Positions 44,575 to 53,382 are shown, counted from the first letter of the stretch. The stretch is DNA of 64,000 nucleotides from an uncultured Christensenellaceae bacterium (GCA_910586945.1 CAJULO010000001.1:246338-310337), one strand, 5' to 3'. Numbers and translations are program-made. The notes: generated from the sequence alone by a model not told the origin.

Positions 44575-45570
44575 ATGAAATCAAAGCATAAAGTAAAAAG
44601 ATTTAATTATGACAAAATAGAATCTAAGCAAGATTCAATCCTGTTATATCAGTATTGGGGATTACATCCTAAAGCAAGTAGAATACATATTGATACCAAA
44701 AGATATAAAAAGATATGTGAGGAGGTTGGGATAACTGATTTTTTACCAGAAGGTATGTTTGCAAATCGTTCAACTCCATATTATATCCCAACGAAAGTAA
44801 ATCGTCATGATTACATGATTAATATTTTTAAAGATTTAATAAATGAACTTCGTCGTGATTGGTTTGAAGAATATAAGCCTATTTTTGACAAAATTAAAAC
44901 ACCAAAAGAAGTAGCAGAATCTATTAGATTCAATAGCATAATATATACATCAAATTCAGATGATTGGGATGAGATTGATTTTGAGTCCATGATGGGAGGT
45001 ATTCGTCGTTCTCAGCAATATACAAAAATTATAAATTCCTTGTATTGTGAGTTTATTACAAAAATTTGTACTGAAATAGATAGAATTACATTGATTGTTA
45101 TGTGTGAATTAGGATATAAAGGTACTGACTATAATTTTAATACATTTGCTAAATTTTCAGATGGTTTACAAAAAGATAAAAATGGAATCAAGTTATTACA
45201 TTTATCAAAATATAACTCTTATAACTTATTGCATAAAATCAATAATTTTTTAAAACATAATACTTTGCATGCTTATAATGAGCTAAAAAAACATTATCCA
45301 GCGAATGTTCGTAATATAGAGAATGGTACAGCAAAGCAAGAATATCAAAATGGAATGTATGCTGGAGATTGGATTATTTTAAAAGAAAATTACATTGATA
45401 AACTTTTTAACAAACTACTTAAATTTTTTCAAGATTATTGCAAGAAGTTTGTAAAAGAAGATGTGGATAGAGCTGACTGGGATTATGACGGATATTTTTT
45501 AGATGCTTTTCATCAAATGAAATATCCATTACGCTATTGGGGATTTGAAATATTTGAATGGCTAGAATAA
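44575..45570 (+). CDS. Unknown protein leading the restriction-modification island
   Basis: 331 residues from ATG 44575, behind TTGGAGG; upstream in-frame starts lack a site. Soluble, helical, aromatic-rich: ILLYQYWGLHPKASRIHIDT, YIPTKVNRHDYMINIFKDLINELRRDWFEEY, FESMMGGIRRSQQYTKIINS. Near residue 245 the segment LLHKINNFLKHNTLHAYNEL has an RNase HEPN-like feel, but no R-x4-6-H motif is certain. It shares a transcript with the R and M genes (22-base gap). It may be an accessory or anti-phage protein; function unknown. Confidence 0.6.
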   Translation: MKSKHKVKRFNYDKIESKQDSILLYQYWGLHPKASRIHIDTKRYKKICEEVGITDFLPEGMFANRSTPYYIPTKVNRHDYMINIFKDLINELRRDWFEEYKPIFDKIKTPKEVAESIRFNSIIYTSNSDDWDEIDFESMMGGIRRSQQYTKIINSLYCEFITKICTEIDRITLIVMCELGYKGTDYNFNTFAKFSDGLQKDKNGIKLLHLSKYNSYNLLHKINNFLKHNTLHAYNELKKHYPANVRNIENGTAKQEYQNGMYAGDWIILKENYIDKLFNKLLKFFQDYCKKFVKEDVDRADWDYDGYFLDAFHQMKYPLRYWGFEIFEWLE

Positions 45571-45597
45571 ATAAAATTATAATAGGAGTTAATGAGT

Positions 45598-46410
45598 ATG
45601 TTTCTACAATATGAGGAATTTATAAGTGAACTGAATAAAAAAATAAAATCAGGAAGTGATTTTTACTTGAAGTTATTGCAAACGGTAATAAGTAATCCTA
45701 ATCGTTATTGTGGGCTTTTTCGTTTAAGTAACGCAAAAACTAAACTTATTCAAAATGTTACCCAAAGTAATGAAATTAAGTTTGGCGACTTTATGGAAAG
45801 TATAGTTACACTCTATATTGCTAAATTAGGGTATACAAATTTAAATAAGGCTGCAGGTAGAGATGAAAATGGGAATAAGTTAAATATTGACCAACTCTTT
45901 ATGAAAGATGAAACAATTTATATGGTGGAACAAAAAATAAGAGATGACCATGATAGTACTAAGAAAAGAGGGCAGTTTATAAATTTTGATAAAAAATTGC
46001 AACTCATAAGAAGGTTATATCCAAAGCATAAAATTATAGGAATAACTTGGTTTATTGATAGTACTTTAGTAAAGAATAGAAAATTTTATTTGAATGAGAT
46101 AAAAACTATAAATTATCCTAATGTTGAGTTATTTTTGTATTATGGCGAACAATTTTTTGATTCATTAGAAAATGGAGCTACTGCATGGCAGGAAATTTTA
46201 AAGCATTTAATGCAGTTAAGAATGAGTAATAATAATGACTTGGTATATATTCCTGATTTTGCAAATGATGAAGAAATCTATCAAGCACTTTTACAATTAC
46301 CTGTGTCTTATTGGCGTAAATTAAATTCTAATAAAGAACAGTATAGACAGTTAAGAAAAGAATTATTTAGCAATGGTCCAAATTTAGAGAGAGTAAAGGA
46401 AAATAGATAA
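45598..46410 (+). CDS. Type II restriction endonuclease, predicted GANTC
   Basis: About 270 residues. ATG 45598 has better spacing to AGGAG than ATG 45592. A PD-(D/E)XK site is visible: KLNIDQLFMKDETIYMVEQK, with the metal-binding Asp near residue 98 and Glu-Gln-Lys at 111-113, then IRDDHDSTKKRGQF. This block is shared by HinfI-like enzymes. It overlaps the methyltransferase by one base (TAATG). Specificity is inferred from the partner methylase. Frame intact, so the system is probably active. Confidence 0.75.
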   Translation: MFLQYEEFISELNKKIKSGSDFYLKLLQTVISNPNRYCGLFRLSNAKTKLIQNVTQSNEIKFGDFMESIVTLYIAKLGYTNLNKAAGRDENGNKLNIDQLFMKDETIYMVEQKIRDDHDSTKKRGQFINFDKKLQLIRRLYPKHKIIGITWFIDSTLVKNRKFYLNEIKTINYPNVELFLYYGEQFFDSLENGATAWQEILKHLMQLRMSNNNDLVYIPDFANDEEIYQALLQLPVSYWRKLNSNKEQYRQLRKELFSNGPNLERVKENR

Positions 46411-47498
46411 TGGATTATAAAAATAAAATTTTATGTGGCGATACGATAGAGCAGATGAAATTATTGCCTGATAAATCTTTTGATTTTTGTTTTGCAGACC
46501 CACCATATTTTATGCAAATAGAACAAGGGAAAAAATTGTTTCGAATCGAGGGTACTGAATTTAATGGATGTGATGATGATTGGGATAAATTTGATTCAAT
46601 GGAGTCATACAAAAGATTTACGCATACTTGGTTGTCTCAAGTTCGTAGACTATTAAAAGATGATGGGGCAATTTGTCTTATTTCTGGTATGCAGTCCATC
46701 TATGAAATTGGCAGTATTCTAAGGGATTTAGGTTATTGGGTAATAAATGATATTGTATGGTTAAAATCCAACCCTACTCCAAATTTTGGTGGAACAAGAT
46801 TGAATAATAGTCATGAAACACTAATTTGGGCAACAAAGAGTAAAAAGAGTAAGTTTGTTTTTAATTATAAAACAGGTAAATATTTAAATGGTGGAAAACA
46901 AATAGGTTCAGTTTGGACTTTTCCTATTTGTTCAGGTAAAGAAAGGCTGAGAGATAATAATGATAATAAATTACATAATACCCAAAAACCAGAATCTTTA
47001 ATTGAAAGAATAATTTTACTGTTTACTCGATATGGAGATTTAATTTTAGATCCATTTGGTGGAACAATGACCACCGCTGCTATGGCAAAAAAAACAGGTA
47101 GAAATTATACAATGATTGAGCGTGATGAGAAATATATTCATTATGGTCAGCAAAGAGTAGAGCAGCAGATTAAGATTATAGGTGAAGTTGAATTGGCAAA
47201 GTTTGATGATAAGCCAATCAAAGTAACTATGCAAGAAATGGTAAAACATAATATGTTTATTCTTGGTGAAAGTTTTATTCATAAAAATGGAGAAATGGCA
47301 AAATTAGTTGCTGCAAATGGTAAATTAGAGTACAGAGGCGAGATAAATTCCATGCATGAAATTGCAGCTAGAATGATGGGGGCAAAAAATAGAATAAATG
47401 CTTTTGAGTATCTATTTGTTGAGCGTAACAATAAAAAAGTTTCTTTAATGGATATAAGAGAACAATATCGTTTGCAAAAACAATATACAATGATATGA
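46410..47498 (+). CDS. Adenine-N6 DNA methyltransferase, HinfI/CcrM-like
   Basis: 362 residues. Beta-class N6A methylase: catalytic DPPY at residues 30-33 (in CFADPPYFMQIE) and SAM motif DPFGGTMTT from residue 214. NPTPNFGGTRLNNSHETLIWA, KFVFNYKTGKYLNGGKQ and HNTQKPESLIERI closely follow the order of M.HinfI, which methylates GANTC. The C-terminal domain (about 255-355) with FVERNNKKVSLMDIREQYR is the HinfI/CcrM DNA-binding extension. It protects host DNA from the upstream nuclease. Confidence 0.88.
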   Translation: MDYKNKILCGDTIEQMKLLPDKSFDFCFADPPYFMQIEQGKKLFRIEGTEFNGCDDDWDKFDSMESYKRFTHTWLSQVRRLLKDDGAICLISGMQSIYEIGSILRDLGYWVINDIVWLKSNPTPNFGGTRLNNSHETLIWATKSKKSKFVFNYKTGKYLNGGKQIGSVWTFPICSGKERLRDNNDNKLHNTQKPESLIERIILLFTRYGDLILDPFGGTMTTAAMAKKTGRNYTMIERDEKYIHYGQQRVEQQIKIIGEVELAKFDDKPIKVTMQEMVKHNMFILGESFIHKNGEMAKLVAANGKLEYRGEINSMHEIAARMMGAKNRINAFEYLFVERNNKKVSLMDIREQYRLQKQYTMI

Positions 47499-47527
47499 TA
47501 AAAGCAAATATGCCATTTTGCATAAAA

Positions 47528-47573
47528 AATGCCACTAATTAAATTGTTGTAAAAACTTGTAATTAGTGGCATT
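47528..47573. terminator. Bidirectional terminator between the methylase and a convergent gene
   Basis: A 14-bp perfect stem AATGCCACTAATTA with complement and an 18-base loop. An A6 run on the left gives a T tract for the minus strand. Confidence 0.75.
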
Positions 47574-47601
47574 AAAATAAAGATTATAAATATTAGTCTT
47601 A

Positions 47602-47805
47602 TTAGTCAATCATCCCATAAATATCATCTACATAATATTTTAAATTATACTGATTGTGAATAACACAGTATCTTATATTATTATACCTGCAGATATATGT
47701 ATGTGGTATTTTATTTCCAAGTATACATAATGGGGAAATAATTATAATTTCTCTTAACTCACCATTAAGGTGCTTAATATGTGCATATGTTTTAAATTTT
47801 TTCAT
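47602..47805 (-). CDS. Small hypothetical protein
   Basis: 67 residues: FKTYAHIKHLNGELREIIIIS, then IPHTYICRYNNIRYCVIHNQYN. AAGGAAA precedes the ATG, and the convergent terminator closes it. Looks like a small beta barrel. No family recognised. Possibly the last intact gene of the minus-strand accessory cluster. Confidence 0.5.
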   Translation of the reverse strand: MKKFKTYAHIKHLNGELREIIIISPLCILGNKIPHTYICRYNNIRYCVIHNQYNLKYYVDDIYGMID

Positions 47806-47834
47806 TTTAATATTTCCTTGTTTTTATTTCTAAA

Positions 47835-48160
47835 TTATATTGTTTTTGATTTATTTGGAACATAGACTTTATTAGCAACTTTTACGGCAGTGTAGGTGAT
47901 GCCGTCAATCGTTAGGGTAGTGTAGATGGGCTTGCCATATCAGTGTTAGCTCTAATTAAGAGTTTACTTGTGTTTTCTGAAATACGGTCAAGATTGCCGT
48001 CTAAAAATTTGGTGGCATTGCCAACTTCTAGTACCTGTAAGCCTTTCTTCACGAGAAAGGAATTAAACTGCCAAAGCTCAGCAAAATAGCCGTAACAGTC
48101 TAGAATAAAGCAAAAGTCTTGTTCTTGGCAGTAACCAGTAATTCTAAAATAATTTTCCAT
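47835..48160 (-). pseudogene. Small accessory protein, frameshifted
   Basis: Reads MENYFRITGYCQEQDFCFIL, then VLEVGNATKFLDGNLDRIS up to NTDM. A frame change near 47,935 follows, after which KPIYTTLTIDGITYTAVKVANK continues to a TAA at 47,835. The two halves together make one protein of about 108 residues of a type I have seen next to PcfJ genes; function unknown. Confidence 0.55.
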
Positions 48161-48177
48161 ATCGTCTCCTTTCGGTA

Positions 48178-49498
48178 TTAAGACACCTTTAAAATTTTAG
48201 TAAGTTTACGGTTGGCAAATGGCAACCACTGTTTGTTGATAAAGTCTAAAACACTATCATTTGGTTTACTGTTCTTTAATGAGTAACACTGTAAAATTCT
48301 CTTCTCTTTTAGAGAGTATTCGACAGTAACAAAGGGGACACTTGGAGTTAAACTATTGCGAACAAAGAAAATTAGACTCTCTTCTCTAACAAACTTTTGG
48401 TCATAGTGCAAGCTACCTACACAGTGTTGCAGTGCTTTTCCTTCTTCCACAAGCTCGTTCGGTGTTTTGCCAAAAGCACAACAAAATCGATAGTATCCTT
48501 TTGCAAAGGTAAATACTTATTGGCAATAGTGGCAAACTGAGTATAGAGCTTTTGTCTCTTTTGCTCATTGAGTAGAGCAAGTTTTGTTTGATACTGAGAA
48601 ATGCGAACATCATGCCAGTGCATAAAGTCATGTGGATATTTGTTTTTAGGAAATGTCATATCAAGCCCCAACTCTCTACAAGCAACAAAATAGTCATAGT
48701 AAACATTGTAGTCTATTTGTTGCTTGCCTAGATAGTTAGCAAATTTGTCAAGCTCAATATTCGTAGGAAAGAGAGGTTTCAAGACATTATAGACATTGCT
48801 TTTGCGGAAAGTCTTTTTAAAGTAGAGCAAACTTTGTATATTCCTAGGTCTTTACCAGTCTTGTAAGCTTATAGAATGGTAGGTATGTAATAGAGCTTGT
48901 ATTGTAACTGCTCTTTATGAGCAATGAGCCATTTACAAAAAGTCTTGTCGGCAGCCGTCTTTTGAAGAATTTGTTTGCTAGTAGCATAGCTAGCCAAGCC
49001 AAACTTTACAAGCAGTTCAGCTTGTGGGTATTGCTCGTACAGTTTTAGATATTTTAAAACATCATGATATTTATACAAGTCAATAGCACTGTATTTGTAC
49101 TGTGGTAATTTGAGAACATAGTCGATATTGACAATGTCTGCATGTAGGTTGTAATACTTACTAAGGCAATAGTCCCACTCTGCACTTTCAAACCATTTAG
49201 GATGCTTTTGAATACCTTGCTCAAAGCAGCCAACAGAGTAGTTACCGCCGTAGCACAAGACAATATCTTTTACAAAACAGTACTTAGAATGTACAAAGTA
49301 GATAGCGGCTTGCTTGCAATAAAACTTTTTACGATAGTGTTTACAAGCAACGGTAACGAGAGCAAGTCTATTGTAAAACTTAGTAAAATACTTGTAAAAG
49401 GGAACTCTGCCAGCGGTGGTGTGGTTATAACTGTTGTCAAGCTTTTCAATCTTTTTAAGAATATATTTAGGAGTAGGTCTAATCTTTTTAATCTTCAT
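48178..49498 (-). pseudogene. PcfJ-like protein, in three frames
   Basis: The N-terminal piece (49,498-48,869) starts IRPTPKYILKKIEKLDNSYN. The middle piece (48,830-48,417) contains YFVACRELGLDMTFPKNKYP. The C-terminal piece (to 48,178) holds the family mark EEGKALQHCVGSLHYDQKFV and LIFFVRNSLTPSVPFVTVEY. PcfJ-like proteins occur with PcfK on plasmids, conjugative elements and phages of Firmicutes; activity unknown. Breaks lie near 48,850 and 48,430. The start overlaps the PcfK stop. Confidence 0.75.
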
Positions 49499-50260
49499 AT
49501 TTGTACCTCATGCAATTCAATTTTATCGTCCAATAGAGTAGCAAGATAAATCATTGTTTCTCTATCAAAGGTGGGAGTTGGTGCTTCTTGATTTATTGAT
49601 TGGGTGTTTTCCATTTCTTCAATAACTGGCTCAGTTGGTGGAATAGGTTCTAAAACTTCGCCAGTATCTGTATCAATATGCGATGTATTTATACTGACTC
49701 AACACTTTTATTTTCTAGTATTTTAGATGTGGTAATACTTTCACAAATTTTTTGAGTAACTAGTTCAACAGTAATAGTTGTCTCTTTACTCTTAGTATTT
49801 TGTAGTGGTTAAGTAACTGGTTCAGTTGCAGTAGGTTCAAGCATATCCCAAAGAAAGCTTTGTTCTTGCTGTGGTTTAGGTAGTTCAATTTTTGCAGTAG
49901 GAGCAGTAAAACTCTTTTGTTTACTTGTTGTTTTTGTTGTTATTGGCTTATACTCTGTACCATCTAAGTTGTAAAGCTTGCCTTCAATGCTCTCTTCTTC
50001 AAAGTAGTGAATTGCCAACCAAAGACAGTGGCATCGTCAATACAAGCATAAGTAGCACCTTTTGTAGCAAGCTTTCTAGCTTCATTTGTTGCATAATGCA
50101 TAAAGCCGTTTAAGTCTTTTTTGTTGATAAGTTGTACATTGTCTTTAGTAAAGGGAGTACCATTGTTGATTTTATTTGCCAAGCTCTCACTGGCATTTTC
50201 TTGTAGATAGGTAAGCATTCTTTCTTGCGAACTATCTGCTGCTGTTAGGTTAAGTTTCAT
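49496..50260 (-). pseudogene. PcfK-like protein, broken
   Basis: From ATG 50,260: SSQERMLTYLQENASESLAN, INKKDLNGFMHYATNEARKL, ATYACIDDATVFGW. A frameshift at about 50,012 follows, and then AIHYFEEESIEGKLYNLDGT continues the family pattern. A TAA near 49,809 and a further shift separate the acidic, Pro-rich tail (TDTGEVLEPIPPTEPVIEEM), which ends LLDDKIELHEVQI just at the PcfJ ATG. Companion of PcfJ. Confidence 0.75.
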
Positions 50261-50262
50261 AC

Positions 50263-50466
50263 TTAAAAAGCCTCCTTTTCTAAAATATCAAGAATATCTT
50301 GTTTTTTCCAACCAGTAGAAAACATCCAAAGAATAGTGGCAAGAGTTGTAAGTGGTAGAGGTTCAATATTGCGTTTAAAAAGCTTTTCATATTGCTTGTT
50401 GCTTCCAGCGGTGAACCACTTGTGTTGAATACAAAGTTTTAAAAGATGTTGATTTGAAATTGTCAT
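50263..50466 (-). CDS. Small protein upstream of pcfK
   Basis: 67 residues: LKLCIQHKWFTAGSNKQYEKLF, then LATILWMFSTGWKKQDILDILEK. AAGGAGA precedes the start, and the stop is 2 bases before the PcfK ATG. This small gene commonly precedes pcfK in clostridial elements. Function unknown. Confidence 0.6.
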   Translation of the reverse strand: MTISNQHLLKLCIQHKWFTAGSNKQYEKLFKRNIEPLPLTTLATILWMFSTGWKKQDILDILEKEAF

Positions 50467-50520
50467 TTTTATCTCTCCTTAAAAGTATTTAATTATGTTT
50501 GATGTGTTAAAGTAAAGTTT

Positions 50521-50536
50521 TATACAAATTTGTATA
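50521..50536. promoter_or_regulatory. 16-bp perfect palindrome, possible operator
   Basis: TATACAAATTTGTATA, about 55 bases upstream of the 50,466 start on the minus strand. Size and position suit a dimeric repressor site, possibly with promoter elements, but no regulator is assigned. Confidence 0.4.
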
Positions 50537-50543
50537 TAAAGCC

Positions 50544-50588
50544 ATCCCGCCAGTTGTAAAGTTCAAGGAACTTTACAACTGGCGGGAT
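50544..50588. terminator. Perfect 21-bp inverted repeat
   Basis: Two perfect 21-bp arms (beginning ATCCCGCCAG) around a 3-base loop. It lies between 50,618-50,812 and the pcfK group, both on the minus strand. It is GC-rich at its base and not followed by a long T run on the minus strand. It could be a terminator, or a mobile-element or processing hairpin. Confidence 0.5.
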
Positions 50589-50617
50589 AAAAAGAATTAT
50601 TTTTTTATTTACAAGTT

Positions 50618-50812
50618 TTAAAAGTCGAAAGGACAGCCACGCAAGTGCTTTTGCACTCTAAAAATATTAGTAAAGGGATGTATCTTCCAATGCCTAACTG
50701 GTGGAGCTTTTGCAAAGTACTGCATATGCCAATGAGCAAGGGATATGGAGTTAATAATACGGAAGAGTTTCCATTTGTGCCGTTTCTTGTAGTAGAGTTT
50801 GTAGGCAATCAT
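50618..50812 (-). CDS. Small basic protein
   Basis: 64 residues from an ATG that overlaps the upstream stop (ATGA), suggesting coupling. IAYKLYYKKRHKWKLFRIIN, then HWHMQYFAKAPPVRHW and KHLRGCPFDF. No family recognised. The ATGA overlap and coherent composition support it as real. Confidence 0.45.
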   Translation of the reverse strand: MIAYKLYYKKRHKWKLFRIINSISLAHWHMQYFAKAPPVRHWKIHPFTNIFRVQKHLRGCPFDF

Positions 50813-51237
50813 ATGCAATATACCTTTTTCGCAAAGTTGGGAAGAGCGGAGTAAAAATTAGACTGCATAATGGTTGTATGGAGTTTACGCTGCTCATCTT
50901 CAAAGTTGTAATAGCTAGCAAGCTCAGTATCTTTCTTAGTCAATCGTTTAAGTTCATAGTAATCAGAGCCGTCATGCTGTGGGCCTTCAATAATCAAATG
51001 CCCGTTACGGTCTATGATACGGATGTACTCTAAATGCGAGAGAACTTTTTGTAGGTATCTAAACTCGCGAATAAACTTTCCACTGGCAAGACTGCCTTTC
51101 CAGCTACCAAAATAGCCAGTGAGCAAGTAGTCATCTTGTTTGAAAAGAATTTCAAGCTCAGCTTGTATGTTGTTCCATTCTTCAAAATCCAACCAGTAGA
51201 GAGCGTTCTCAATATCATGTGGTGGAATGTCTTTCAT
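50809..51237 (-). CDS. Hypothetical accessory-element protein, N-terminus possibly lost
   Basis: 142 residues from ATG 51,237: ENALYWLDFEEWNNIQAELE, YFGSWKGSLASGKFIREFRY, then GPQHDGSDYYELKRLTKKDT. The frame is open upstream as ENLLINNPELYKS to about 51,279. An ATG sits one base out of phase there, so the native start may have been lost by a single-base deletion. Found in clostridial plasmids and phages; function unknown. Confidence 0.55.
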   Translation of the reverse strand: MKDIPPHDIENALYWLDFEEWNNIQAELEILFKQDDYLLTGYFGSWKGSLASGKFIREFRYLQKVLSHLEYIRIIDRNGHLIIEGPQHDGSDYYELKRLTKKDTELASYYNFEDEQRKLHTTIMQSNFYSALPNFAKKVYCI

Positions 51238-51285
51238 AGACTTGTAAAGTTCAGGGTTGTTGATAAGTAAATTTTCTTTTGCATA

Positions 51286-51657
51286 TTATTCTCTTTCTCT
51301 CGAATAGTAATTGTCATATAGAATAATATCTTTTGTTTTAGTTTTCATAGTTAAAATCTCCTTTTGATAATTTAGAATAGGTTTATAGTCTGTACAAAAT
51401 TGTTCAAGATCTGTAAGGTCAGTCAATGGATAGGGTGTAGCAAAAGTTCCACGAGAGTAATCGTAAGAATAGTAAAAGGCGGAAGCACTATTGTGTAGTG
51501 CTTCCGCCAGATGTGTGACAAGATTAAAGTAATCTTCATTCAGTTTTTCTCGCATGTATTCTTTTAAGCTATCTATCATGGTAATATCGTCTTGTGTTGC
51601 CATAAGCTGCTTAATAGCAGTGTCAAAGTCAAACTTGTATAATTGTTTGATTGTCAT
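51286..51657 (-). CDS. Hypothetical protein of the accessory cluster
   Basis: 123 residues: TIKQLYKFDFDTAIKQLMAT, SLKEYMREKLNEDYFNLVTH, FYYSYDYSRGTFATPYPLTDL. Overlaps the upstream gene stop by 4 bases. Intact frame. No function assigned. Confidence 0.55.
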   Translation of the reverse strand: MTIKQLYKFDFDTAIKQLMATQDDITMIDSLKEYMREKLNEDYFNLVTHLAEALHNSASAFYYSYDYSRGTFATPYPLTDLTDLEQFCTDYKPILNYQKEILTMKTKTKDIILYDNYYSRERE

Positions 51658-51956
51658 AATACCCTCTTAATAACTAAGTCTAAATAAGTATGATACTGAA
51701 CATCGTTGGTATCCGTAACATACCAATATTGACGCTGATTTTCATCATATTCTTCATTACTTAAAAACTCGTATTCTTCTGGTGGTTGTCCGTCTTTCCA
51801 GTCAAGGTCGCCAATCCAAGAGATGTCAGGGGTCATTTCTTCTACAATTAAAGCTTGAAACTTTTGATAGGCTTTATCAAAGGTATCAAATACATGAAGC
51901 TTTACTTCCCGTTCATCTTCTGTAGAGTATTCGCATTGCACTATATATACTTGCAT
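51654..51956 (-). CDS. Hypothetical acidic protein of the accessory cluster
   Basis: 100 residues, acidic: VYIVQCEYSTEDEREVKLHV, YQKFQALIVEEMTPDISWIG. Good RBS (AAGGAGA) before its ATG. Acidic small proteins in antirestriction clusters can mimic DNA; that role is only suggested by neighbourhood. Confidence 0.55.
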   Translation of the reverse strand: MQVYIVQCEYSTEDEREVKLHVFDTFDKAYQKFQALIVEEMTPDISWIGDLDWKDGQPPEEYEFLSNEEYDENQRQYWYVTDTNDVQYHTYLDLVIKRVL

Positions 51957-51968
51957 AGTAATTTCTCC

Positions 51969-52535
51969 TTATAAAATTTGAATTAAACCGTTAGAATATT
52001 CTTGTACATCATAGTGTTTAAAATGTTCGCCAAGAGCTTCAAAATCAAAAAACATTTCTAAGAATTTAGGAAGCTGTATGCCATGACAAGCAAACATTTC
52101 TTTCCTATAGTCATACCAATTATAGTTGGGATATAGATAAATATCGTCATCCCAAGAATCACCATGTTTCAAGACTGAGTCTTGCCACATTTCAAAAGAT
52201 TGTACTTCAATGTAAGCTTTCATTTTTGCGTATTTGTTAGTATCAGTCAAAACAACAGATTATAACAGTAGTTCAAAAAAGTCTTGTGGATGCATAGTAT
52301 CCTAATTTGTACAATTAGACGGAAAGCCGTCAATATCCTGTATAAAAAGTTCTTTATCTGTACCAGTAAGCATAAAGCCTTGCTTTTTTAGTTCTTGCTC
52401 AATTTCGCTCCAAGTTTTAAAAGAACTGAGTTCTAACCAATCAGAACCAAGAGCTTGTTTATCACAACCATTGTAAGCTCCCCAAAAGCCTACAACGATT
52501 GCAATTTTATTTTCAGTTATTTCGGTTAAGTTCAT
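51969..52535 (-). pseudogene. ArdA-like antirestriction protein, copy A, two stops
   Basis: 189 codons in one frame, interrupted by TAG (about 52,303) and TAA (about 52,260). The N-terminal part has VGFWGAYNGCDKQALGSDWL and LKKQGFMLTGTDKELFIQDI. The C-terminal part has DDDIYLYPNYNWYDYRKEMF and FFDFEALGEHFKHYDVQEYS. The layout resembles ArdA-type proteins, acidic DNA mimics that block type I restriction. An ATG at about 52,250 could still express the C-terminal half. The family call is moderate. Confidence 0.6.
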
Positions 52536-52563
52536 TTTTTATTTCTCCTTATGTAAAATATAT

Positions 52564-53121
52564 TTAGCGGCACTCAATTAAACCACCAGAGTATTCAAGT
52601 ATACCAGAATGTTCAAAAGATTGACCAAATGCTTCATAATCAAAATAACACTCTAAATTGTCTGGAAGTTCATAGCCACAGTCGGCAAATCTTTCAATAC
52701 CAAACTCTTCCCAAGTATAGTTCGGGTAGAGATAGATATCGTCATCCCAGTCGCTATCATATTTTTTGACAAGATTTTCTCAATCATTAAAAGAGCAAAC
52801 CTCGATATAGGCTTGCATCTTTTCATATTTGTTGTTGTCAGTCAAAACTCCAGATTGTTGTATAAGTTCAAACAAAGCTTGCGGATGAACATAGTCTCAG
52901 TTGATTTCACTCGCAAAGATACCTTCAATGTCTTGCACAAAAAGTTCTTCGTCAATGCCATGTATCTCAAAGCCTTGCTTTTTAAGTTCTTCAAGAATTT
53001 CATCCCAGACAGAAAAGTCGGATAGGTCAAGCCATTTAGACCCCAAAGCTCGCTCATTACAAGCATTGTAAGCCCCCTCCAAGAACATATGAGAATATAG
53101 ATAGTAGGGAAGATAGGGCAT
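52564..53121 (-). pseudogene. ArdA-like antirestriction protein, copy B
   Basis: Tandem paralogue of copy A, 186 codons in one frame, with TGA at about 52,897 and about 52,783. N-terminal GAYNACNERALGSKWLDLSD, LKKQGFEIHGIDEELFVQDI; C-terminal YLYPNYTWEEFGIERFADCG, YFDYEAFGQSFEHSG. Both TGA codons fall where Trp is expected (after SEIN, after SFND). The duplication predates the stops, since the two copies carry partly different lesions. Confidence 0.6.
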
Positions 53122-53167
53122 GTGTTACCAGTTAATTTTGAAAAAGTTTGCATAATATTTTCTCCTT

Positions 53168-53382
53168 TTAATTTTCATAAGTAAAATCATTGATATAAAT
53201 TTTGTCGTAGTATAGGTCATACTCAAGTAGCGGTTCTCTTCTTCACCGAGTAGGGCAAAAGTATCGTGCGTAATTTTACCTAGATTTGTGATAGCAACAG
53301 TTACAGTTTCATTGTCTTCATTACACGCAATGAGGTTAAATGTAATGAAATGAGTTCCATTGAAGAAATCAAATTCTAACAT
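53168..53382 (-). pseudogene. Small hypothetical protein, frameshifted
   Basis: LEFDFFNGTHFITFNLIACN and VAITNLGKITHDTFALLGEE in the first frame, then PLLEYDLYYDKIYINDFTYE in a second frame to TAA 53,168. The shift is near 53,230. A typical small gene of clostridial mobile elements; function unknown. Confidence 0.5.

Noticed and set aside
49202..49549. Plus-strand open frame across the PcfJ remnant
   Set aside because: Composition is that of an antisense shadow; the minus strand gives the recognisable PcfJ N-terminus.
50544..50588. CRISPR repeat or array
   Set aside because: A single inverted repeat with no regularly spaced direct repeats, spacers or cas genes. No CRISPR array was seen anywhere in the window.
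50645..50854. Plus-strand open frame of about 70 residues
   Set aside because: The minus-strand gene at 50,618-50,812 has an ATGA-coupled start and coherent composition; the plus frame has no ribosome site.
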